The notes under the pieces: generated by a model
What the model was told of the DNA's origin: nothing
The model's input: only the letters and a program-made list of their open reading frames with translations
Databases searched by the model: none
In this document: positions 58,157 through 64,000 of the stretch, piece by piece
How the letters are laid out: every line of letters starts with the position of its first letter
Position numbering within the stretch: position 1 is the stretch's first letter
DNA from: Micromonospora qiuiae
GTDB taxonomy: Bacteria > Actinomycetota > Actinomycetes > Mycobacteriales > Micromonosporaceae
Direction of reading: 5' to 3'
DNA: 64,000 bases
NCBI RefSeq assembly: GCF_016863555.1
Contig: NZ_BOPC01000002.1
Span: forward strand, 56,873-120,872
Position numbers and translations under genes: made by a program

Positions 58157-59652
58157 AGCGCCTCCTTCAACTCGTGCGGCACCATCGTCTGCTCCCAGGG
58201 CAGGATGCCGACCGGAAGCGCGCAGCTGAACGCAGCGGCCTGCATCCGATCGGCCGGACGCATCGCGATGCGGGTGGCGCCGAGCAGGTTCCGCATGGTC
58301 ACGTCGGCGTCGCGCACATCGGCGGCCGAGTCCACGGTCAGCGTCACCAGCATCGAGAACTCCACCAGGCCCGCACCGGAAGCCTCCTCCGCCGCGGTCT
58401 GCTCGGCGGCCTCGATCTCGGAGATCGCGCGGGCCCGGACCAGGCCACGGGTCGAGTGGGCCATGAACTGGGCGGACCGGCGATCCGACTCCACGATCTT
58501 CGCGGAGGTCGCCGGGTCGATCGGTCGGTAGACGATGGCCACCCGCTTGCGGCGGATGCCCAGTGCCGGGTCGAGCAGACTGCGCAGCACACCGGAGCGC
58601 ACGGTGCCGCGCGGGGCCAGGGTCAGCAACCAACTGCGGGAGACGCCGGAGTCGTGCTGGTAGTGGGTGGGCGTTTCGATGGTCGCGGCGGGCCCGGCGT
58701 CGGCCCACTCCAGCCCGGTGCCGCCGTGCTGGGCGCGTACGTCGAGTATCTCCGCGGCGACCGCCGGGTCGTACGCGACCCGGACGACCTCGGCGATCCG
58801 CTCCGCCGACAGTGGCTCCGCCGACCCGCCGCCGGCCGCGACCAGCCCGCCCAGCAGACCCGGCAGCCGCAACGCCAGGTCGGCGAGCATCATGTCGTGG
58901 TTGCGACGGGCACCGCCGGGTGCCGAGTAGGTGAGGGTGAGGAAGGTGTTCATCTCCGACGACGCCTCCGGGTACGTCTGCACCACCTCCTCCATGACGG
59001 CGCGCGCGGCGGGTGGAGCATTCGGGGAGATGCGACCCAGCACCTCGGTGGCGAGACGGGTGCCCGGGTCCGGCGCCGTCTCGACGATCACCGAGGCGCC
59101 CCGCAGGCCCGGCTCGTGTGACAGCCGGGACAGCCACTCACCCCAGAGCGCCACCCAGGTGTCGACCTGGTCGGAGTCGACGAGGGATCCGCCATCCGGC
59201 TCACAGCTCAAGACGATGGTGTACTGGTTGCGGTAGCGGTGGAAGAGCACTCCGAAGGGGCGGTCGTACGGGTCGCGCCCCTCCAACATGGTCACCCGGC
59301 TCAGCAGCCCGGGTGGACGGAACCGACCGCCGGGGCGCGCCGACAGCGGCCCGGAGACGTACAAGTGTTGCCCTTTGGATTTGCGGCGCATCCAGCCGAT
59401 CCGGACGGCGGCCATGTCGTAGACGTTGCGACCGTCCTGGGTGCGGATCGCCAGCGGTCCCAGCAGCAGCGCGAGCGGTAGCCCCACGACCAGGGCTGCG
59501 TTCAGCGAGATCATGGAGGAGATCAGGACCAGCACGAGCCCGCCGAACAGGCCAATCGTGCCGACCAGACCCAACGAGCCCAGGCCCGCCTTGCGGGGGC
59601 GACGCCAGTTGCCGTAGGTCGGTGTCTTCATGGATTCTGCGGCCGTACTCAT
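58153..59652 (-). CDS. SCO6880-family transfer protein (PrgI-like plus VirB4 N-terminal-like)
   Basis: A 499-residue protein with two closely spaced membrane helices (about 26-70, PrgI/VirB3-like) and a large cytoplasmic part with GRNVYDMAAVRIGWMRRKSKGQHLYVSGPL, FHRYRNQYTIVLSCEPDGG and SWLLTLAPRGTVRSGVLRSLL, the pattern of the SCO6880 family found next to split VirB4 ATPases. It probably anchors the ATPase to the membrane channel. The ATG at 59652 has AGGAGAAGG upstream. Confidence 0.84.
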   Translation of the reverse strand: MSTAAESMKTPTYGNWRRPRKAGLGSLGLVGTIGLFGGLVLVLISSMISLNAALVVGLPLALLLGPLAIRTQDGRNVYDMAAVRIGWMRRKSKGQHLYVSGPLSARPGGRFRPPGLLSRVTMLEGRDPYDRPFGVLFHRYRNQYTIVLSCEPDGGSLVDSDQVDTWVALWGEWLSRLSHEPGLRGASVIVETAPDPGTRLATEVLGRISPNAPPAARAVMEEVVQTYPEASSEMNTFLTLTYSAPGGARRNHDMMLADLALRLPGLLGGLVAAGGGSAEPLSAERIAEVVRVAYDPAVAAEILDVRAQHGGTGLEWADAGPAATIETPTHYQHDSGVSRSWLLTLAPRGTVRSGVLRSLLDPALGIRRKRVAIVYRPIDPATSAKIVESDRRSAQFMAHSTRGLVRARAISEIEAAEQTAAEEASGAGLVEFSMLVTLTVDSAADVRDADVTMRNLLGATRIAMRPADRMQAAAFSCALPVGILPWEQTMVPHELKEAL

Positions 59653-59681
59653 GTTGGTCCTTCTCCTCGTACCGGCATCAG

Positions 59682-60935
59682 TCAGTCACGGTCACGGTAA
59701 GGAATCGCTCCGCTGGCGATTCTGCTGGCGTGTTTGTGGGTGCTGGCCACGGCCTGCACCGCCGTGGCAGCGGCACCGACCGTCGCAGCCGCGGCGCCGG
59801 CCGCGCCCCGGGCGGCCCGCCCGGCAGTCGACCCGCCGCCGGGGCCACCGGCGGACCTGCTGTCGGATCCACCACCGGACCCGCCCGAGGGCCGACCGCC
59901 GCTGCCGCTGGCAGCGCGACCGCCACCCGAGCCACCGCCCGCCGCCGAGCTACCTCCGCCCGCCGCCGAGCTACCTCCGCTCGGTCCACGGGGCCGCCCG
60001 GCGGAAGCCGACCCGCTTCCACCGCCGCCAGCGATCTTCTTGGCCCCACTCGCCACCGCACCCGCCGCAGCGGCACCGGCACCGACACCCGCACCGGCCC
60101 CATTGCCCGAGCCCATGCTGGCCATCGCCGGCACGACCAGCCGCATCAGCGCGGGCAGCGCGACCGCAGCCAGCAACAGAATGGCGGCACCGGCGAGCTT
60201 GTAGTGCCGAGCGCTGTCCGCGCCGTTCAACTCGCTTGTCGCGCCGATCATGGCGGCGCCCGAATACATGATGAGTCCGACCACCGGTTTGAAGGCCAGC
60301 CAGGCGACCATCCAGGCGATGTGCTTGCGCCACCAGTTCCCGCCCCACTCGGACATCGACGCCGCCGCGGCCAGCGGCAGCGTGCCGGTGAGCAGCACCA
60401 TCACGCCGAGCCGGATGTACATCAGGATGACGTGGATGCAGCCGGCGATCAGCAGCAACAGGCCGATGATGATCAGCAGGAAGGCGGTGAGCCCATCGGT
60501 GCCGCAGTTGGCGATCAACTTGAGCTGGGCCTTGATGCCCTGCTCATAGAGGTGATGGGTGTATGAGTCCGCCTCGCTGGCGAGCCAGATGGCCACCCAC
60601 CACGCGGCACTCACCGTGAGCACCATCCGGACCAGGCCCATGAGCGCCACCACGATGGGCTGCCCCTTGCGTTCCAGCGCCATCCGGAAGCTCGCCACCA
60701 ACAGCGACGCGACCGCGATCGTGACGACCAACCAGTTGGTCTGTAGCTGAATCTTGTCGTTGAGCGCCTCGTCGCCGATCGTGGGAATGTCGCCGAGATT
60801 GGCGAAGAGTTCGACAGCCGCACCCAGGATGGCGCTGGCAATATCGCTGAGAATCCCGTCGATGCCCCGCTCGAAGAAGCCGACTACCTGCCCGATCGTG
60901 CCAATGTAGACGGCGTCACCGGTAGCACACTCCAC
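59682..60935 (-). CDS. VirB6/TrbL-like polytopic channel protein
   Basis: A 417-residue protein with about six helices in residues 20-270 (LVVTIAVASLLVASF, FLLIIIGLLLLIAGCIHVILMYIRLGVMVLL, WMVAWLAFKPVVGLIMYSG) and a long Gly/Ser/Ala-rich tail containing an exact SSAAGGG duplication (DNA direct repeat near 59942-59985). The helix set and conserved KPVVGL turn fit VirB6/TrbL channel components. The GTG at 60935 lies one base after the next gene's stop. Confidence 0.82.
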   Translation of the reverse strand: MECATGDAVYIGTIGQVVGFFERGIDGILSDIASAILGAAVELFANLGDIPTIGDEALNDKIQLQTNWLVVTIAVASLLVASFRMALERKGQPIVVALMGLVRMVLTVSAAWWVAIWLASEADSYTHHLYEQGIKAQLKLIANCGTDGLTAFLLIIIGLLLLIAGCIHVILMYIRLGVMVLLTGTLPLAAAASMSEWGGNWWRKHIAWMVAWLAFKPVVGLIMYSGAAMIGATSELNGADSARHYKLAGAAILLLAAVALPALMRLVVPAMASMGSGNGAGAGVGAGAAAAGAVASGAKKIAGGGGSGSASAGRPRGPSGGSSAAGGGSSAAGGGSGGGRAASGSGGRPSGGSGGGSDSRSAGGPGGGSTAGRAARGAAGAAAATVGAAATAVQAVASTHKHASRIASGAIPYRDRD

Positions 60936-60936
60936 G

Positions 60937-61677
60937 TCACACCTCGTTCCACAGCACGAAGCCGACGAGGGAGACCACGGGGTTGACCCGGCTGTAGAGA
61001 CCTCCGGAGTTCAACGGCCGGAGCTGCCAGTCCACCCCGTTCCAGTCGACGATGTAGTCGATGGACACGTAGGCCACGTTCGCCTGCCGGACAAGAACCC
61101 GGATCGTGGCGGTGCTTGGCGAATACTTCAGCACGAGGAATCCGGCCAGCTCGTTCGAGGTCTGCACCGGCCCGGTCTCCGGCATCGACGCCCGCATCGC
61201 ATCGAAGTAGTCCCGCCCGAGGCCGGGGACGAGTTGCTGGTCGCTGACCGCCGGCCAGTCGGGACCACTCATCTGGCGGGAAATGGTGTGCGCCGCCATG
61301 ACCGCCCCCATCGGCGTGTGGGCGAAGCACCACAGCAGCGGGCCGGTGGTCTTCAGCGGCCCCGCCGAGGCGGACAGCGGGGTGTCCGCCCCGTTGAGTG
61401 GCCGCCAGGTGATGTCCCGCGGCGCCTCGCTGGGAAGTTGCTGCACGGAATCGTCGGTGCGACAGCCCTGCGGCCGGGATCCGTCCGGGCCGAGCGTGCC
61501 GATCACCGGCCGGTCGGTGGCCGCAGCGCTGGAGTTCACGTCCCGGCCACCGATTGCCGCGACAATGCCGACGCAGACGGCGATGGCGAGAAAACCAGCC
61601 GACAGCTGCCATCGACGGTTCTGCCAGAACGGCTTTTCCTCGTCCAACTCGTCGTCGGATGCGAATCTCAGTCTCAT
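60937..61677 (-). CDS. VirB8/TcpC-like membrane protein
   Basis: A 246-residue bitopic protein: acidic cytoplasmic start (MRLRFASDDELDEEKPFW), one helix (WQLSAGFLAIAVCVGIVAAIGG) and an exported domain ending VAYVSIDYIVDWNGVDWQLRPLNSGGLYSRVNPV, the mixed alpha/beta end of the NTF2-like fold in VirB8/TcpC assembly proteins. Sequence similarity in this family is low, so the call rests on topology, the C-terminal pattern and position in the operon. Confidence 0.72.
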   Translation of the reverse strand: MRLRFASDDELDEEKPFWQNRRWQLSAGFLAIAVCVGIVAAIGGRDVNSSAAATDRPVIGTLGPDGSRPQGCRTDDSVQQLPSEAPRDITWRPLNGADTPLSASAGPLKTTGPLLWCFAHTPMGAVMAAHTISRQMSGPDWPAVSDQQLVPGLGRDYFDAMRASMPETGPVQTSNELAGFLVLKYSPSTATIRVLVRQANVAYVSIDYIVDWNGVDWQLRPLNSGGLYSRVNPVVSLVGFVLWNEV

Positions 61678-61753
61678 GGGTACCTACCCCTGTGGAACGG
61701 ACGCTCGGGCCTACGGTCGATAAGCGGTCGGTTGCCGCCTTCGCTGTCTCTGC

Positions 61754-62083
61754 TCAGCCGAAGACCCAGGTAACGAGCGGCCCCGCCAGGGAGACCAGGA
61801 TGCAGCCGCCCAGCACCATTCCGAGTCGGCTCATGTGCTCCGAACTCTCGCCACGTTTGTGCGAGATGGCCATGACTGCGCCGGTGATCAGAACCCCGAG
61901 GACACCCATCGCCGTTCCTCCCCAGGAGACCAAACCCAGCGCCTGCTCGACCTTGTCGGCGAGACCTTCCGGCAAGGTCCCATCGGAGTTTGGCTTCGGC
62001 ACTTCGGCGGCGAGGCTGTCGGGTGCCCGCAACGCGGTGGAGATCCCGAGAACCGCGTTGAAGTAGAGATCAGTGAGGACCAT
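61754..62083 (-). CDS. VirB2/TrbC-like small membrane protein
   Basis: A 109-residue protein with an N-terminal export-like region and two helices (VSWGGTAMGVLGVLITGAVMAI and LGMVLGGCILVSLAGPLVTWVFG) joined by a short basic loop, the shape of VirB2/TrbC pilin-like subunits. The next gene's C-terminus has the same two-helix pattern, so they may be related subunits. Confidence 0.68.
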   Translation of the reverse strand: MVLTDLYFNAVLGISTALRAPDSLAAEVPKPNSDGTLPEGLADKVEQALGLVSWGGTAMGVLGVLITGAVMAISHKRGESSEHMSRLGMVLGGCILVSLAGPLVTWVFG

Positions 62084-62144
62084 TCGAAGCTCCTTCGAGA
62101 TTAGACGGTTTATTTCGCTCGGGTCACGAGTCCCCGGTTGGAGG

Positions 62145-62840
62145 TCAGCCGGTGACGTCGAGCCACGCGATGATTGGGCCGGCAGTGCTGGCGATCAGGC
62201 ATGCCGCCGCGACCATGGCGATGTTCTTCGTGTATTCGGTCCGCTCTTCGAGAGCACCACGACGCAACTGCGACGCCATAATCGCGCCGGTGATGAGCAG
62301 ACCTGTCACGCCAGCGGCACTCACGAGCCACGCCAAGAAGTCGAGCAGCTTCGAAACTGCTTTTTCAGGGTTGCTGTTGATCGTGTATTCCTGGAGCGCC
62401 GGTGGCGAGAAATGGACGCTGTTGACCGGGATGTCACACTTGAACTTCCCGGCATGTACGAGGCCCGAGATGGTGCATTTGGTCGCCCCGGTGATATCGA
62501 TATTGTCCTTCGTCACCGACTCACCCGCGAGGCCGGTGTGCATCTCGACGTCCATCTTGACGCTGTCGCCCGGCTTGTACGGAGCGGTCATGGTGTAGGA
62601 GCCGTTCGTCGAGTTGCGCTTCCCCGTACATTCTCGGTCGCCGTTGTTTGCGGCCGGCCTCGCCATGGTGGTGGTGGTCTTCAGACAGAGGGTGTAGTTG
62701 TAGATAGCGCCGCCGCCATCAATCTCCACCGTGTAGACGCCATCGGCGGCCTGCGCCCCCGACGGCGCCAGCAGGCCCAGCCCGACCAACCCCAGCGCGG
62801 CGACAACGACAGCCGCCGCGCTCCGGACTGTTCTGATCAC
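62145..62840 (-). CDS. Secreted protein with C-terminal pilin-like helix pair
   Basis: A 231-residue protein. A Sec signal peptide (VRSAAAVVVAALGLVGLGLLAPSGAQAAD) precedes a beta-rich exported domain of about 130 residues with two conserved-looking cysteine pairs (TLCLK, RECTG, TKCTI, FKCDI), then two helices (FLAWLVSAAGVTGLLITGAIMAS; IAMVAAACLIASTAGPIIAW) like those of the adjacent VirB2-like protein. It may be a surface-exposed, adhesin-like pilin variant. The GTG at 62840 has GGAGG five bases upstream. Confidence 0.72.
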   Translation of the reverse strand: MIRTVRSAAAVVVAALGLVGLGLLAPSGAQAADGVYTVEIDGGGAIYNYTLCLKTTTTMARPAANNGDRECTGKRNSTNGSYTMTAPYKPGDSVKMDVEMHTGLAGESVTKDNIDITGATKCTISGLVHAGKFKCDIPVNSVHFSPPALQEYTINSNPEKAVSKLLDFLAWLVSAAGVTGLLITGAIMASQLRRGALEERTEYTKNIAMVAAACLIASTAGPIIAWLDVTG

Positions 62841-63391
62841 GGCTGCCTCCGATGCTCGACGTGCGGACCCACCAAAGTGGCGAGACGGGACAACTGCCGA
62901 GGCGGGCGTTTCGGCTGCTCGCCCACCCGGTACGACGGAATCCACGGCAGCCGATGCACCGGGGCGATCGAACGCAGCAGGCGGATCCGACCGAGCAACG
63001 GCGGCGGCAGCCGGCCAGGAGCATCGGCGATCAGCACCACTCCCAACAGCCGCATTCCGGCCGGATGCCGGCCCTCCCGCAGCGCGTGCAGCGCACGGGA
63101 GACCGCCCGCAGCCCGTCGGAGTTGGTCCGTCCGACCACCATGACCAGAGCCGGCTCGGCGAGGGCCGGGTCTGGCCAGCGGCAGCCGATGTCGGTGCCG
63201 CCCAGCAGCCGGGCCAGCGTCGTCGCGCCGGCACCACCGTGCGCACCGATCCACCCGATGCCGTCGCCGGAGAGGCTGCCGCGCTGCCAGGTCGGGCCAT
63301 CGTCGTACGCTGACACGCCAAACGGCTCCCCCGGCCCCGGCCTCATGGCCGAGGCCGCTGGTCGTTGTAGCGCCACGGATCCGTTACCCAT
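62837..63391 (-). CDS. MinD/ParA-like deviant P-loop protein
   Basis: A 184-residue protein with GWIGAHGGAGATTLARLLGG, a Walker A-like loop in which the usual lysine is absent, and PALVMVVGRTNSDGLRAVSRAL and RLLGVVLIADAPGRLP as following strands. It recalls the DUF6668 proteins found in actinobacterial transfer operons. With no P-loop lysine, ATP hydrolysis is doubtful. It overlaps the next gene by four bases (GTGA) and is the first gene of the leftward operon. Confidence 0.7.
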   Translation of the reverse strand: MGNGSVALQRPAASAMRPGPGEPFGVSAYDDGPTWQRGSLSGDGIGWIGAHGGAGATTLARLLGGTDIGCRWPDPALAEPALVMVVGRTNSDGLRAVSRALHALREGRHPAGMRLLGVVLIADAPGRLPPPLLGRIRLLRSIAPVHRLPWIPSYRVGEQPKRPPRQLSRLATLVGPHVEHRRQP

Positions 63392-63494
63392 CTGCCTCGC
63401 CCCCTTTCGTGCTCGCCGCTGTGGTCACCGGCCGCACCACCGTTCAGTGGCGACGGCCGCTTTACGGCGCTACCGGGCGCTCGGTTCAGGCCGA

Positions 63495-63974
63495 GTGCCG
63501 AGTTTTTTCACAAACATCAGCCACCCGACGAACCCAGCGCTGCCCACGGCGGTCACCACGGCTTCGGCACTCGCCAGCATTCGGCGCGGGCAGCACGCGG
63601 AGGCCACGGCGCCGCCCGCCCCCGCCGATGAGCCTCGACGGCCGGAACAGCCACAGATCCCGGAGATGGATGCGGCCAGCGCCGCGCACGACCGCGCCTG
63701 GGCCCGCGCCAACCAGGCTCGCGGCCTGGCGGCCAAGGAATACCTCGACGACCGGGCCACCCCGTCCGGTCATCCCGCTGCCGCGAAGGAATCACACGAG
63801 CGGCACCGGACCGCCGCCGATCACTCCCGTTGGCGGCGGTTGGCCCTCGCTACCCCGGCCGTTTCCCGGCTCGCCGGCTCACCAGCGTGCGCAGCACCGG
63901 GGCGAGGAGTCAGCCGGCCCCACTCCCGTCGCTCGGCCAGCCTCGCCGCCGCCACTAAGAGCGGTCGGCAATAG
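63495..63974 (+). CDS. Hypothetical charged protein
   Basis: A 159-residue frame with strong GC third positions on the plus strand; the best part is IPEMDAASAAHDRAWARANQARGLAAKEYLDD and ESHERHRTAADHSRWRRLALATP, predicted helical. The GTG at 63495 is uncertain and an ATG at 63669 is an alternative. The antisense frame of similar length is Ser/Ala/Arg-rich and less likely. It diverges from the transfer operon. No family recognised. Confidence 0.45.
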   Translation: MPSFFTNISHPTNPALPTAVTTASALASIRRGQHAEATAPPAPADEPRRPEQPQIPEMDAASAAHDRAWARANQARGLAAKEYLDDRATPSGHPAAAKESHERHRTAADHSRWRRLALATPAVSRLAGSPACAAPGRGVSRPHSRRSASLAAATKSGRQ

Positions 63975-64000
63975 GCGAGGTGGTCTGGTGATGCTGTCCC

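Noticed and set aside
62073..63494. Long plus-strand frame opposite the transfer genes
   Set aside because: Its first 470 codons are antisense to signal-peptide and P-loop genes with better composition; only the last part (63495-63974) looks coding.

Overview
The window is very high-G+C DNA with GTG/TTG starts, strong GC third positions, LuxR/ECF/SigB-type regulators, an actinobacterial SecA2 and a GpgS. Two copies of the AAGGAAGGGGCCCTTnTTAA-type palindrome common in Micromonospora and Salinispora point to a Micromonosporaceae chromosome. I saw no rRNA, tRNA or CRISPR array. All family names are from reading the sequence; no database search was run.

Layout. 1-8.5 kb: housekeeping and sugar genes (DUF2231 protein, GAF-ANTAR regulator, SecA2, a dehydrogenase/Gfo-Idh pair, GpgS, a glycosyltransferase). 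8.5-24.8 kb: CtaD, a SigB-like sigma factor, a baeRF-like protein, a glutamate-cysteine ligase, a LysR-controlled pair of serine-hydrolase genes (one a secreted class A beta-lactamase), a subtilisin-like protease and ArgG. 25-34 kb: an accessory stretch with frameshifted genes and fragments. 34-42 kb: a patchwork island with an HD phosphohydrolase, a PIN toxin-antitoxin pair, a TetR-controlled hydrolase, an XRE/TPR regulator, a stand-alone GntR reader head and a low-G+C KAP-type NTPase. 42-47.8 kb: glycogen/trehalose locus (treZ, treY remnant, glgX, divergent GT4). 48-53 kb: a two-component system preceded by a 60-residue coupled peptide, a degenerate receiver protein, an ECF sigma factor with an Asp-Ala repeat, and an HExxH protein coupled to a DUF4913 protein. 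53-63.4 kb: a co-directional, overlapping set of actinobacterial type IV secretion/conjugation genes (VirB2-, VirB8-, VirB6-, SCO6880-, VirB4- and VirD4-like, plus a membrane-anchored GH19 hydrolase). No relaxase or integrase is in the window.

Themes. Gene decay is common and readable. Two pairs of divergent genes have each lost both 5' ends at one junction (about 21.0 and 27.4 kb), treY is reduced to its last 63 codons, and tails of treZ, the XRE gene, an anti-sigma-type ATPase and a histidine kinase survive as fragments. The tail copies of the XRE gene and treZ at 34.2 and 35.9 kb repeat the order of the intact genes at 37.7 and 42.1 kb, which suggests repeated turnover of cargo upstream of treZ. 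The best candidates for undescribed biology are the KAP NTPase island (possible phage defence), the peptide/histidine-kinase unit, and the HExxH protein next to the secretion genes.
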